Of a DNA stretch of 62,804 bases, positions 8,785-19,863 are shown in pieces. Source of the DNA: Opitutaceae bacterium (lineage in GTDB: Bacteria; Verrucomicrobiota; Verrucomicrobiia; Opitutales; Opitutaceae). The notes beneath the pieces are model-generated. The model worked only from the letters and a program-made list of their open reading frames with translations. It was not told where the DNA came from and searched no databases. The position numbers and the translations under genes are program-made. The DNA lies in the NCBI GenBank assembly GCA_027485815.1, contig JAIXQE010000050.1:1-62804 (forward strand). Direction: 5' to 3'. The first letter of the stretch is position 1. Every line of letters begins with the position of its first letter.

Positions 8785-9834
8785 ATGGGCCTCCCCAAGC
8801 GACTCGACCAGAAACTGGCGCGGATCCACGCCGGCCAGGCGACCCGGCAGGACTTCATCATCGCCGACGCCAAGGACGCGGACATGGCCTTCGGCATCAC
8901 GGCGCCCGGCCCCGGCCAGTGCCGCCCGGAACGCCACCGCGAGGCCGAGGCCTGCTGGAAGTCCCTCGCTGACTACCGCGCCCAGATCCGCGCGGTGATC
9001 GCGCAGGACATCGTGGACATCGTCCTCCTCTCCGCCTCCAACGTGGAGCAGCTGGCGATCCAGGAGGGCCTCTTCCGCGGATCGGCCATCACCCCGGCGG
9101 CGCGGGCCAACGACACCAGCGACATCTGGGTGGTGCGCGGCGGCAAGTACCCCACGCTACCCTCCCGCGCCTTCCGCACGGCGACGATCGAGCATATGAA
9201 GTACGGGCGCCTGCAGGCGGACTGCACGCAGCCCTTCCCGGGCGCCGACCTCGGCCTCTACTCGATCACCTTCACCAACAACATCGACTGGGATTACCGC
9301 GCGCTGGAGGACTTCGCCGCCTTCCGGCTCGAGGCCGAGGCGAAGCGCTTCCGCTACTTCCTCGAGATCTTCAACCCCAACGTCGACCCGGGCATCCCGG
9401 CCGGCCAGGTCCCCGGTTTCCTCAACGACCACATCGTGCGCACGCTCGCGGGCGTCACCTCCGCGGGTCGGCCCGTGTTCCTGAAGATCCCCTACAACGG
9501 TCCCGGTCCGCTCGAGGAACTGGTGGCCTACGACCCCCGCCTCGTCGTCGGCATCCTCGGCGGCAGCAGCGGCACCACCCTCGACGCGTTCCAGCTCATC
9601 CATGACGCCCAGCGGTACGGGGCGCGCGTCGCGCTCTTCGGGCGCAAGATCAACCTCTCGGAACACCCGCTCGCGTTCATCGAGTTCCTCCGCCGAATCA
9701 CCGACGGTGAGCTCGAGCCCGTCGAGGCGGTCAAGGCCTACCACGGCGTGCTGGAAAAGCTCGGGATCAAGCCGCAGCGCCCGCTGCAGCGCGACCTCCA
9801 GCTCACCCCCACGTCCACCCACTACCGCCGCTGA
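8785..9834 (+). CDS. TIM-barrel aldolase-like protein of unknown substrate
   Basis: A 349-residue cytoplasmic protein. The C-terminal half reads like a class I aldolase barrel: PVFLKIPYN around residue 233, where the Lys is a plausible Schiff-base residue, then ILGGSSGTTLDAF around 256-268, a glycine-rich phosphate-binding-like loop, and VALFGRKIN. An N-terminal section with a FGITAPGPGQC motif and VLLSASNVEQLAIQEGLF is well conserved in style but not known to me. The next gene is a PfkB sugar kinase only three bases downstream, so a kinase-aldolase pair is likely, as in tagatose or inositol catabolism. The substrate is unknown. The start at 8785 is preferred over an in-frame ATG at 8692 because the intervening residues look non-homologous. 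Confidence 0.65.
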   Translation: MGLPKRLDQKLARIHAGQATRQDFIIADAKDADMAFGITAPGPGQCRPERHREAEACWKSLADYRAQIRAVIAQDIVDIVLLSASNVEQLAIQEGLFRGSAITPAARANDTSDIWVVRGGKYPTLPSRAFRTATIEHMKYGRLQADCTQPFPGADLGLYSITFTNNIDWDYRALEDFAAFRLEAEAKRFRYFLEIFNPNVDPGIPAGQVPGFLNDHIVRTLAGVTSAGRPVFLKIPYNGPGPLEELVAYDPRLVVGILGGSSGTTLDAFQLIHDAQRYGARVALFGRKINLSEHPLAFIEFLRRITDGELEPVEAVKAYHGVLEKLGIKPQRPLQRDLQLTPTSTHYRR

Positions 9835-9837
9835 ACG

Positions 9838-12232
<2,395 letters not shown>

Positions 12233-12243
12233 TCCCGTCCACT

Positions 12244-12278
12244 GGGCGCGGGGCCGGCCGACCGCCGGCCCGCGCCCC
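12244..12278 (+). terminator. Probable terminator hairpin after enolase
   Basis: GGGCGCGGG and CCGGC on the left arm (12244-12258, one bulged G) pair with GCCGGCCCGCGCCC on the right (12264-12277), with the loop CGACC. The stem is about 14 bp and almost all G-C. The following bases (CCTTGCTCC) lack a real T run, so it may be Rho-independent only in the loose sense seen in GC-rich genomes. Confidence 0.6.
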
Positions 12279-12302
12279 TTGCTCCCCGACCCGCCCGTCC
12301 CC

Positions 12303-12331
12303 TCGACACGGGAGGCCTTCGGGCCTAGGCT
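12303..12331 (+). promoter_or_regulatory. Candidate sigma-70-type promoter giving a leaderless transcript
   Basis: TCGACA (12303-12308) and TAGGCT (12326-12331) are separated by 17 bases. The ATG of the following gene lies only five bases beyond the -10 box, so the expected start of transcription coincides with the start codon. Confidence 0.5.
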
Positions 12332-12336
12332 GACCC

Positions 12337-12957
12337 ATGAAAACGACGACGGCCCTGGTTTCCCTGCTGCTGATGACCCCGGGGCCCGTGCTCCGGGGCG
12401 CTGACGAGCCCGCCCCGAAGTCCTCGGCCAAGGAGGCGCTGCGGGCCAGGATGGCGGAAGGCGCGCGGACCGCCGCCCCCGTTGCCCCCAAGGCGGTCCC
12501 CGCCCCGGCCCCGGCCAACCCGCCGCCGTCCACGGCCGCCGCCACGCCGCCGGCGCCCGCCTCCCCGTCCGCTCCAACGCCCACCGCCGAGTCGCCCGCG
12601 GTGCTCCCGCAGGTGGAGGTGCGCAAGGGCAAGTTCTCGGAACGCGACTACCGTCTGGCCCAGGAGCTCAACCAGCAGGAGCAGGCGATCGAGCGCGAGC
12701 GCCGCAACCTGAAGACCACCGAGACGGACCGGGCGCTGAACGACGCGCAGGTCAGCCGCACGCTTTCCATTTTCGGCGGCAACTCGGCCGCCTTCCGCCA
12801 GCGGGTCGCCTCCGAGCGGGTTGAACTCCTCGAGGCGGAAAAGGACATCATCGAGCAGATCGCGATTGCCCAGCAACCCGAGGAGAAGAAGGCGCTGCAG
12901 CGCCAGCTCGACGAGTTGCGCGCAATGCGCCGCCAGCTGGACCAGAGCCTGCGCTAA
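12337..12957 (+). CDS. Exported coiled-coil protein of unknown function
   Basis: A 206-residue protein with a signal peptide (MKTTTALVSLLLMTPGPVLRGAD, cleavage probably after residue 21). A low-complexity Ala/Pro linker (about 45-90) follows, then a highly charged helical region (about 100-206) rich in Glu, Gln, Arg and Leu that should form a coiled coil. I recognise no family. It likely sits in the periplasm. It is separated from eno by a terminator-like hairpin and has its own candidate promoter. Its 3' end meets the convergent methyltransferase gene across a small hairpin at 12966-12984. Confidence 0.75.
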   Translation: MKTTTALVSLLLMTPGPVLRGADEPAPKSSAKEALRARMAEGARTAAPVAPKAVPAPAPANPPPSTAAATPPAPASPSAPTPTAESPAVLPQVEVRKGKFSERDYRLAQELNQQEQAIERERRNLKTTETDRALNDAQVSRTLSIFGGNSAAFRQRVASERVELLEAEKDIIEQIAIAQQPEEKKALQRQLDELRAMRRQLDQSLR

Positions 12958-12965
12958 GCCGCGGA

Positions 12966-12984
12966 CGGGCGGCTATTCCGCCCG
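12966..12984. terminator. Small hairpin between convergent genes
   Basis: CGGGCGG (12966-12972), loop CTATT, CCGCCCG (12978-12984): a perfect 7-bp stem. It lies just after the stop of the coiled-coil gene and includes the last codons of the convergent methyltransferase gene. No T run on either side, so termination is only a suggestion. Confidence 0.4.
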
Positions 12985-14175
12985 CAGCAGGTAGCCGCGC
13001 AGGTACTCGCTCTCCGGCATCGTCGCCAGGACCGGGTGGTCGACGGGCTGATGCGCCCACTCCACGACGCGGAGGCGGCGCCGGGAGTCCGCCGCCACCT
13101 CCGCCAGCACGTGCCGCAATTCCGCGTCCTGCATGTGGTGGGAGCAGGTGTAGGTCGCGAGCAGTCCGCCGGGGACCAGGCGCTTCACCGCGCGCAGGTT
13201 GATCTCCTTGTAGCCGCGGAGGGCACCCTCGAGCGCGGAACGCGATTTTGCGAACGGCGGCGGGTCCAGGATGATCACGTCCCACAACGGCTCGATGCCG
13301 CGCGCCGGATCGTTGAACCAATCGAAGACGTTGGCGGCCTGGAAATCCGCCTTCAGCCCGTTGCGCTCCGCGTTGCGCCGCGCCGCCGCCACCGCGTCCT
13401 CCGCGCTGTCGAGGCCGAGCACCTCCAACGCGCCGGCCCGCGCGGCCTGCAGCGCGAAGGCGCCCTGGTTGCAGAACGCGTCCAGCACCCGCGCCCCCGC
13501 GCAATGGCGTGCCACCGCCGCGTGCTGGAAGCGCTGGTCGAGGTAGAAACCCGTCTTCTGCCCCGCCTGCAGGTCGAGCCAGTACTCCAGCCCGCCGATG
13601 CGCACCCACCGCGCCTCCCACGGCCGGCCGGAACGGGTCCGCACCTCCAGGGGCAGGCCCTCCAGCCGCCGGATGGACGCGTCGTTGCGGAAGATCACCT
13701 CCGCCGGCCGGAGCAGCTCCGCCAGCAGGTCACCGATCAGCGCCGCCCGCCGCTCCATCGCCAGCGTCTGGAGCTGCACCACCAGGGTGTCCTCGAACTG
13801 GTCCACCACCACCCCCGGCAAATCATCCGATTCGCTCCACACCAGGCGTCGCGCCGCCTCCGGAGCCCGCCGGGCGATCGCGCGGGTCAACGCCCCGCGA
13901 AGGTAATCGGCGTCCAGCACCACCCGGTCCCGGCTCAGCCGCCGCCAGACGATCTGGGACCGGGAATTATGGATGCCCGTCCCGATGAAGCGCCCGGTGC
14001 GGTCGCGGCACTCGACGACCTCGCCATCGAACTCCGCCGCCAGCGGCGCCTCCACCTCGTTGGTGAAGACCCACGGATGCCCCTGCAGGGCACGCGGACG
14101 CACGTTCGGACGGAGCTTGAGGAAGGGCGCGGCGGACACGCGGCGGACGATGCGCGCTTCCCCCGGCGGCGCCAC
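12973..14175 (-). CDS. Class I SAM-dependent rRNA methyltransferase, RlmI-like
   Basis: A 400-residue protein of the RlmI/YccW group, which methylates cytosine-5 in 23S rRNA. The N-terminal PUA-like domain carries RALQGHPWVFTNEVE (about 28-42) and GRFIGTGIHN. The catalytic Rossmann domain has GQKTGFYLDQR, the SAM motif VLDAFCNQGAFALQAA and LDPPPFAKS. The cysteine in TYTCSHHM is in the position of the catalytic thiol of m5C enzymes. Translation starts with GTG immediately after the TGA of the P450 gene, so the two are coupled. Which rRNA position is modified cannot be read from sequence. Confidence 0.85.
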   Translation of the reverse strand: MAPPGEARIVRRVSAAPFLKLRPNVRPRALQGHPWVFTNEVEAPLAAEFDGEVVECRDRTGRFIGTGIHNSRSQIVWRRLSRDRVVLDADYLRGALTRAIARRAPEAARRLVWSESDDLPGVVVDQFEDTLVVQLQTLAMERRAALIGDLLAELLRPAEVIFRNDASIRRLEGLPLEVRTRSGRPWEARWVRIGGLEYWLDLQAGQKTGFYLDQRFQHAAVARHCAGARVLDAFCNQGAFALQAARAGALEVLGLDSAEDAVAAARRNAERNGLKADFQAANVFDWFNDPARGIEPLWDVIILDPPPFAKSRSALEGALRGYKEINLRAVKRLVPGGLLATYTCSHHMQDAELRHVLAEVAADSRRRLRVVEWAHQPVDHPVLATMPESEYLRGYLLRAE

Positions 14176-15318
14176 TCAAATGCGCTCCAGGCGCAGCTTG
14201 AGGGATTCGAACCCGAGGGGACGGTCGTATCCCGCCTCCCGTTCCACCCGCTCCCGCGCCGCGACCACCGTCACGCGCCGCACGCGCTCGCAGCACAGCC
14301 GCAGGAGCGTCCGCAGGATGAGCCGGGCGTGCGGCGCCCCGAGGCAGAGGTGGGGGCCGAACCCGAAGGACAGGTGCGGGTTTGGTTTGCGGTCGAGCTT
14401 GATCCGCTCCGGCTCGGGGAACGCCGCCGCGTCGAAGTTCGCCGAGGCCCAGGCGAGGGAGACGCGTTCCCCGGGGGCCACGTGCACTCCGTGCACCTCG
14501 GCCCCGGCCGGGCAGACGCGGCCGATGTGCGTCAGGGGCATGAAGACCCGGAAGAACTCCTCCGCCGCGTGCACGATGCGGCGCGGATCCGCCCGGAGGA
14601 ATTCGAGGTCCTCGGGCCGCGCGGCAAGGTGCGCGAGGGCACAGCAGATCGTGTGGATGATGGTGTCGCGGCCCCCCGCGAAGGCCAGGTTGGCGAAGCC
14701 CATCTGCTCGGCCCGCGTCAGCGGACGCCCGCGGAAAGTGGCCGTGACCAGCGCGCTGAAGAAATCCGCCCCGGGCTGGCGCTCCGCCTCGTCGAACTTC
14801 CGCGCCAGGTAATCCTCCAGCACGGTGCCCTGCTTGAACTCGCCGCCGGTGACCTTGAACACGTGGACCCCCCAGCCGATCCAGATCTCCGCCTCCGCCT
14901 CGGGCACGTTGAGCAGGTGCGTCAGCGCGCGGGACTGCACCGGCAGCGCGAAGCCGTGCACAACCTCGGTGGGCCGCCCCGCCAGCAGGGGCTCCAGCTC
15001 CCGCGCCATCAGGGCCTCCACCCGGGCCATCACCGCCGGATCCTTCGCCCGGTCGAAAAACGGCTCCACCAGCGCCCGATACTCGCCGTGCTCCGGCGGG
15101 TTGGTCTCGATCGGCAGCTGCCGCATCGAGCGCACCGCCTCCTCGGAGGGAATCGGGACCCGGAACGGCGCGTCCGAGGAAAACCGGGCCCAGTCCCGCG
15201 CCGCCGCCCGGACCTCGGCGTGGCGTAGGATCATCGTGATCTCCTCGCCATGGAACGGGCAGCGGAGGACGCCGCGGGACTCGCGGGCGTCACGGAAGGG
15301 ATCGGCGGGGGCGGACAT
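14176..15318 (-). CDS. Cytochrome P450
   Basis: A 380-residue soluble bacterial P450, slightly shorter than the usual 400. The I-helix oxygen-activation motif is AGGRDT, the K-helix ExxR is EEFFR, and the haem-thiolate loop is [16 protein letters not shown] with the axial Cys. [15 protein letters not shown] near residue 80 is the typical B-C region. It needs a ferredoxin and reductase, which are not encoded nearby. The substrate is unknown; the fold resembles CYP families acting on small hydrophobic compounds. It shares a TGA/GTG junction with the downstream methyltransferase gene. The gene is divergent from prfC with only 46 bases between the start codons. Confidence 0.92.
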   Translation of the reverse strand: MSAPADPFRDARESRGVLRCPFHGEEITMILRHAEVRAAARDWARFSSDAPFRVPIPSEEAVRSMRQLPIETNPPEHGEYRALVEPFFDRAKDPAVMARVEALMARELEPLLAGRPTEVVHGFALPVQSRALTHLLNVPEAEAEIWIGWGVHVFKVTGGEFKQGTVLEDYLARKFDEAERQPGADFFSALVTATFRGRPLTRAEQMGFANLAFAGGRDTIIHTICCALAHLAARPEDLEFLRADPRRIVHAAEEFFRVFMPLTHIGRVCPAGAEVHGVHVAPGERVSLAWASANFDAAAFPEPERIKLDRKPNPHLSFGFGPHLCLGAPHARLILRTLLRLCCERVRRVTVVAARERVEREAGYDRPLGFESLKLRLERI

Positions 15319-15350
15319 TGGCGGACGCGCCGAGCAGGAGCCCCCCGCGC

Positions 15351-15356
15351 GGGAGG
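15351..15356 (+). promoter_or_regulatory. Shine-Dalgarno sequence that fixes the prfC start
   Basis: GGGAGG ends eight bases before the GTG at 15365. Clear Shine-Dalgarno sequences are rare in this window, so this one supports the GTG rather than any longer frame through the divergent P450 gene. Confidence 0.6.
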
Positions 15357-15364
15357 GTCAAACC

Positions 15365-17065
15365 GTGAACGCGCCCATTTTCCGCTTCCCTGCGCCGGCC
15401 CCCGGCCGTTTGCTCGACCGCTCCCGTCCCTTGACTCCCGCCGCCGAAATCGCCCGCCGTCGCACCTTCGCGATCATCTCCCACCCGGACGCGGGCAAGA
15501 CGACCCTGACCGAGAAGTTCCTCCTCTACGGGAACGCCATCCACCTCGCGGGCACGGTCACCGCGCGCAAGAACCAGCGCGCCACGACCTCGGACTGGAT
15601 GGAGCTGGAGAAGCAGCGCGGGATCTCGATCAGCTCCACCGTCCTGCAGTTCGATTACGGCGGGTTCGCGGTCAACCTCCTCGACACCCCCGGCCATAAG
15701 GACTTCTCGGAGGACACCTACCGCGTGCTGACGGCGGTCGACGCCGCCCTGATGGTGATTGATGCGGCGAAGGGCGTAGAGGCGCAGACGCGCAAGCTGT
15801 TCGAGGTCTGCCGGCGTCGCGGGGTGCCGATCTTCACCTTCATGAACAAGTGCGACCGGCCCACGCGCAACGCGCTGGAGCTGCTCGACGAGCTCGAGAC
15901 CGTGCTCGGCCTGCAGTGCTCGCCGGTCATCTGGCCCCTCGGCAATGGCCCGGGCTTCCGCGGCGTCTTCGACCGCCGCTCCCGCGCGGTGCACCTGTTC
16001 GAGCGCGTCCCGGGCGGCAAGTTCCGCGCCCCGGTCAACGTGGCCTCTCTCGAGGATCCGCTGGTCCGGGAACGTCTCGACGACTACACTTACGGCGAGG
16101 TCACGGAGCAGTTGGCGATGCTCGACGGCGCCGGCACCCCCCTTGACCTCGCGGCGATTCGCGCCGGCCGCCAGACCCCGGTCTATTTCGGCAGCGCGGT
16201 GAACAACTTCGGCATCGAACTGCTCCTCAACGGCTTCCTCCAGGATTCGGTCCCGCCCGCCCCCCGCATGAGCGCCCGCCCGGCCGGCGGCGGGGGCACC
16301 CCCGCGGCCGAACGTACCGTGGTCCCCGTCGAATCGCCCCGCTTCTCCGGCTTCGTCTTCAAGATTCAGGCGAATATGGATCCGAAGCACCGCGACCGCA
16401 TCGCGTTCCTGCGGGTCTGCTCGGGCAAATTCGAGCGCGACATGCTCGTCACCCACCAGCGCACCGGCCGCACCGTCCGCCTCTCCTCCTCGCACAAGCT
16501 CTTCGGGCAGGAACGGGAGACCGTCGACGAGGCGTGGCCGGGCGACGTCATCGGCCTCGTCGGGCATAGCGACTTCGGGATCGGGGACACGCTGACGGAG
16601 GATAAGGGCATCCTCTTCGACGAGATCCCACGCTTCCCACCCGAGGTCTTCACCTACATCTCGAATCCCAACGCCGGGGACGCGAAGAAGTACCGCGCCG
16701 GCCTGGAGCAACTGCTGCAGGAGGGCGTCGTGCAGGCCTTCAACGCCCGCAACGCCCCGCCCGGCTCGACCCTCCTCGCCGCCGTCGGTCCCCTCCAGTT
16801 CGAGGTCGTCCAATGGCGCCTCCAAAGCGAGTACGGCGCCGAATCCCGCCTCGCGCCCACCCCCTGGACCCTGCTCCGCTGGATCGAGCCGCATCCCAGC
16901 CTCGCGCAGCCGGGGATGCTGGTGACGGCCAGCGGCGTGAGCTTCGGCACCGACAAGCTGGACCAGCCGATCGTGCTTTTCCCCTCGGAGTGGACGCTCC
17001 GCTACTTCCAGGAGAAGAACCCGGACCTCCGGCTGCACGAACTGCCGCTGGAGCAGACGCGTTGA
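15365..17065 (+). CDS. prfC: Peptide chain release factor 3
   Basis: Translational GTPase that recycles RF1/RF2 from the ribosome. The 566-residue product has G1 ISHPDAGKTTLTEKF (about 37-51), G2 TSDWMELEKQRGISI, G3 DTPGHKDF (about 107) and G4 NKCD (about 160), followed by domains II and III with QANMDPKHRDRIAF and QFEVVQWRLQSEYG. A Gly/Pro/Ala-rich insertion (about 300-316) enlarges it compared with the usual 530. The start is a GTG at 15365 preceded by a clear Shine-Dalgarno; about 30 residues precede the G domain. It converges with the HAD gene. Confidence 0.95.
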   Translation: MNAPIFRFPAPAPGRLLDRSRPLTPAAEIARRRTFAIISHPDAGKTTLTEKFLLYGNAIHLAGTVTARKNQRATTSDWMELEKQRGISISSTVLQFDYGGFAVNLLDTPGHKDFSEDTYRVLTAVDAALMVIDAAKGVEAQTRKLFEVCRRRGVPIFTFMNKCDRPTRNALELLDELETVLGLQCSPVIWPLGNGPGFRGVFDRRSRAVHLFERVPGGKFRAPVNVASLEDPLVRERLDDYTYGEVTEQLAMLDGAGTPLDLAAIRAGRQTPVYFGSAVNNFGIELLLNGFLQDSVPPAPRMSARPAGGGGTPAAERTVVPVESPRFSGFVFKIQANMDPKHRDRIAFLRVCSGKFERDMLVTHQRTGRTVRLSSSHKLFGQERETVDEAWPGDVIGLVGHSDFGIGDTLTEDKGILFDEIPRFPPEVFTYISNPNAGDAKKYRAGLEQLLQEGVVQAFNARNAPPGSTLLAAVGPLQFEVVQWRLQSEYGAESRLAPTPWTLLRWIEPHPSLAQPGMLVTASGVSFGTDKLDQPIVLFPSEWTLRYFQEKNPDLRLHELPLEQTR

Positions 17066-17081
17066 CCCGCGCGGCCGGGAC

Positions 17082-17741
17082 TCACCCGAGCAGACTAGCC
17101 CGCACCAGCGCGTAGGCCTCGGCCGGGGTCGCCACGTCACGCCAGCAAGCCGCGGTCACCTCCGGCGCGATCGTCCGCTGGTGCCGGATCAGCACCGTCT
17201 CGACGCCCCCGGCGTGGCCGCCGAGCACATCCACATCCGCATCGCCCACGAGCAGCACCTCCCCGGGAGCGCAGCCCAGGCGGTCGACCACCGCCAGCAG
17301 GCCTTGCGGGTCCGGCTTGTGCGTCGGGAGATCATCGCCGCAGACCACCGCGTCCACGATGCCGTCCAGGTGGTGCGCGGCCATCAGCGTCCGGGTGGAA
17401 GCCCGATCGCGCCCGGTCCAGATCCCGGCCGGAATGCCCCGCGCCCGCAGCTCCCGCAGGGTTTCCGCCGCCCCCGCGTAGGGCTGGATCAGGTGGTGGT
17501 TCCGGTGGTGATACGTCACCATCCGCCGCAGCGCCTCGGGCACGTGGACGGGGTCGGGCAGCAGGTCCGCGAGGAAACGCTCCGGCGGGCCGCCGAGGCG
17601 GGCGAAGATGTCCATCGTGGGTGAACCCCCGAAGGGCTCCAGGGCGTGACGGATGGCCTCGAGGACCAGGGGCAGGCTGTCGATCAGCGTGCCGTCGAGG
17701 TCGAAGACGACGGCCCGCTTGGGCCGGGCGGGTAGCTTCAT
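17082..17741 (-). CDS. HAD-superfamily phosphatase, phosphoglycolate phosphatase-like
   Basis: A 219-residue haloacid-dehalogenase hydrolase. Motif I is VVFDLDGTLIDS (about 11-22) with the nucleophile Asp, motif II lies in IWTGRD, motif III Lys is in THKPDPQ and motif IV is LVGDADVDVLGG. A helical cap domain (about 25-90) places it near Gph/PGP-type phosphatases; the substrate is uncertain. The ATG at 17741 overlaps the TGA of the LolA-like gene upstream by four bases, so they are translationally coupled. An in-frame ATG 39 bases further upstream would lie inside that gene. Confidence 0.85.
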   Translation of the reverse strand: MKLPARPKRAVVFDLDGTLIDSLPLVLEAIRHALEPFGGSPTMDIFARLGGPPERFLADLLPDPVHVPEALRRMVTYHHRNHHLIQPYAGAAETLRELRARGIPAGIWTGRDRASTRTLMAAHHLDGIVDAVVCGDDLPTHKPDPQGLLAVVDRLGCAPGEVLLVGDADVDVLGGHAGGVETVLIRHQRTIAPEVTAACWRDVATPAEAYALVRASLLG

Positions 17742-18607
17742 TCGACGGGGAGAACGAGGGCGGCGGCGGGGGGCGCCCAAGGTTCAGCCAACGACGCCGG
17801 CGCGAAGGCCCCGGCCGGCAAGGGCAGGTTGAGGGCCGCCCCGGTGACCTGGAACCGCGTCTTGTCGCGCGTCAGCTCGTTGCGGTAGTCGGCCTGCCGG
17901 GGGACGTACTGCTCCCCGACCTTCTTGAGGCTCACGAGGTAGAATGTCTTCAGGACGCCGCCGTTGGCCGCCACCAATTCGGTCTGCATCAGGGCGTTGA
18001 ACTGGGTATCCAGGTAGGCGCGGGCCGCGGCGAATCCACCTCCCTGCTCGAGGAAACCGGCGGGCGCCTTGAAGAGATAGGAATAGGCGGGACGGCCAAA
18101 GGCCCGGGCCAGCTTCTCCAACTGCGCCTCCGGCCAGTACAGGAACGGCATCTGCAGATCGAAGGGGGAGACCTCCACCCCGGGAAACAGCGGGGCCACC
18201 GCGGCCGCCGGGGCCAACTGCTCGACCGCCCCGCCCGCCCAGCGCCAGACGCCGCCCTCGACCCCGTTCCGCAGGATCAGCCGGTGCGCCCCACCCCGGC
18301 CATCCTCGATCTCCAGACGGAACGCGGGACCGCTCGCCTCCCGACCGCCCCACAACCGGCCCGGGAACACGCGTTCCTCGCCTCGGCGGGGCAAGGCGCG
18401 CAGCTCGATCGCCAGGTAGAAATTGCCCGCTAGGCCAGCCTGCCGAAACTGCTCGAGAATTCGCGCTGCCTCCACGTCCCCTGGCCTTCCGACCTGGGCG
18501 AGCTCCGGGGGGCGATTGGGAGCGGCGGCGAAGACATCCGCCAGCACCCAGGCGGCCCAGACCACTCCCAGCCGCCAACCTGGCCGGACAAGGACGGACG
18601 GGCCCAT
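17738..18607 (-). CDS. Outer-membrane lipoprotein-sorting (LolA-like) protein
   Basis: A 289-residue exported protein with a signal peptide (about 1-29). The order of elements, GNFYLAIELRALPRRGEE, a strand-rich middle, SPFDLQMPFLYWPEA and DTQFNALMQTELVAANG, resembles proteins annotated as LolA-like outer-membrane lipoprotein-sorting domain proteins in Verrucomicrobiota; they share the unclosed barrel that binds lipid. It may carry lipids or lipoproteins in the periplasm, but that is inferred from fold resemblance. It lies between secG and the HAD gene on the same strand (13-base gap and 4-base overlap). Confidence 0.65.
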   Translation of the reverse strand: MGPSVLVRPGWRLGVVWAAWVLADVFAAAPNRPPELAQVGRPGDVEAARILEQFRQAGLAGNFYLAIELRALPRRGEERVFPGRLWGGREASGPAFRLEIEDGRGGAHRLILRNGVEGGVWRWAGGAVEQLAPAAAVAPLFPGVEVSPFDLQMPFLYWPEAQLEKLARAFGRPAYSYLFKAPAGFLEQGGGFAAARAYLDTQFNALMQTELVAANGGVLKTFYLVSLKKVGEQYVPRQADYRNELTRDKTRFQVTGAALNLPLPAGAFAPASLAEPWAPPAAALVLPVE

Positions 18608-18620
18608 CCGGGGAACCGCT

Positions 18621-19010
18621 TTACTTCTTGGGCGCCTCGGGCGCCGGGGTCGCGGGAGCGGGGGTCGCGGGAACCGTCACCGCGGGGGCAGCCGCCGCCG
18701 GGGCGGGAGCGGGGGCGGCGGGAGCCGTGATGGTCGGGAGGGCTCCGCCGGCGGCGCCCTTGTCGGTCTTGCGCTCGTAGATGCGGCCCAGGTACAGGAG
18801 GAAAGCCAGGATGAAGAAGAGGATCGCCGAATACTTGGTCGCCTGCACGAGCACATTGTTGGTGTCGGCGCCAAACGCGGCCTCCGCGGCACCACCGCCC
18901 AACGCGGAACCGATCCCGCCGTCCTTCGACTTCTGCATCAGCACGATGAGGACCAGGAAGACGGAGACGAGGATCAGGATGAACGTCAGGATGCCAAGGA
19001 CGATGCTCAT
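18621..19010 (-). CDS. secG: Preprotein translocase subunit SecG
   Basis: Auxiliary subunit of the SecYEG protein channel. The 129-residue product has two membrane helices (about 3-22 and 50-72) with the family loop LMQKSKDGGIGSALGGG and AFGADTNNVLVQATKYSAI between them. The C-terminal 50 residues are an Ala/Pro/Thr-rich tail not found in the E. coli protein. The start at 19010 (MSIVLGILTFILILVSVFLV) puts the first helix at the N-terminus as normal. A perfect TTGACA lies 34 bases upstream. Confidence 0.92.
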   Translation of the reverse strand: MSIVLGILTFILILVSVFLVLIVLMQKSKDGGIGSALGGGAAEAAFGADTNNVLVQATKYSAILFFILAFLLYLGRIYERKTDKGAAGGALPTITAPAAPAPAPAAAAPAVTVPATPAPATPAPEAPKK

Positions 19011-19020
19011 GGGAGGGGGA

Positions 19021-19049
19021 GAGGTGCCTCCCCCGCGACCGGATGTCAA
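19021..19049 (-). promoter_or_regulatory. Candidate promoter of secG
   Basis: On the minus strand, TTGACA (19049-19044) is followed after 17 bases by CACCTC (19026-19021), a poor -10 hexamer, and then by the secG ATG ten bases later. The -35 is perfect; the -10 is weak. Confidence 0.4.
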
Positions 19050-19082
19050 CCGCGAGTTCGCCCGCGGGCGCGAACCCCGCGC

Positions 19083-19850
19083 TCAGGGTCCGCGACCGGG
19101 AGAAGTTGGGGCCGGCGCCGGCTCAGCCCCCCGCCGGCGGATGAAGTCCACGTCGGCCCCGTCCGCCTGGACCTTCACGGTCCGCTGGCTCGAGGTGTCG
19201 GAACCGATGTAGTCCACCGTGGCGGAGGCCAGGATCGGCAGGTACTTCCGCAGGTCCTTGCTCTCGTCCTCCGTGCTCGCGTGGATGCTCCAGAGTTCCC
19301 CCGGCGGACGGCCCTCGCTGGCGGGACGATTCTCCCGGGCGGAGATCCGCACGTACTTTTCGTAGACCGTCACCATCCGCGGCACCTCCTCGTAGCCGAC
19401 GATCTCGTTCCGGGGCGGCTGGTACACCGCGACGGTCCGGAGCGTGGCGTTGCCCCGGGAATCAGTCGACGGCACGGTGTCATAACGCACCCCGCCCCCC
19501 ACCTGCGCGTAGACCGGGACGCTGACCCGCTCGATCTTCGAACGCGGCGCCTCCATCCCGTAATCGAGCTCCACCACCATCTCCGCGCGCTCCGCGGACG
19601 GTGCCTCATAGAGACCCTTGCCGGCGAGCGCCGTGCGGATGAAGTCCGCGGCCTCGCGATGCCGGAGGCTCTCCTCGCCCTTGGTCGGATCCTTGGACTT
19701 CAGCACGTAGGACTGGGCCTCGGTCCGCGCCGGCCGCGCGATCGCGTCGACCTTGACCGCATGCGCCGGCGAACCACAACCCGCGACCAGCAATCCGGCG
19801 ACCACCAGCGCCGCCAGCGCGAACAACCGGTTCCGGGAAAGGGGGCGCAC
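19083..19850 (-). CDS. Predicted lipoprotein of unknown function
   Basis: From the GTG at 19850 the product has 255 residues with the signal sequence VRPLSRNRLFALAALVVAGL and the lipobox LVAGC, so it should be anchored in a membrane facing the periplasm. The remaining part has EMVVELDYGM, SVPVYAQVGGGVRYDTV and the TVYEKYVRISARE segment, a beta-rich pattern like DUF4136-type lipoproteins, but I cannot assign a family. Another GTG at 19883 would overlap the preceding gene by 20 bases; 19850 is 13 bases behind its stop and puts the positive residues close to the N-terminus. It probably forms an operon with the upstream glycine-zipper lipoprotein. Confidence 0.72.
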   Translation of the reverse strand: MRPLSRNRLFALAALVVAGLLVAGCGSPAHAVKVDAIARPARTEAQSYVLKSKDPTKGEESLRHREAADFIRTALAGKGLYEAPSAERAEMVVELDYGMEAPRSKIERVSVPVYAQVGGGVRYDTVPSTDSRGNATLRTVAVYQPPRNEIVGYEEVPRMVTVYEKYVRISARENRPASEGRPPGELWSIHASTEDESKDLRKYLPILASATVDYIGSDTSSQRTVKVQADGADVDFIRRRGAEPAPAPTSPGRGP

Positions 19851-19863
19851 GGGAAAGGCGGGC

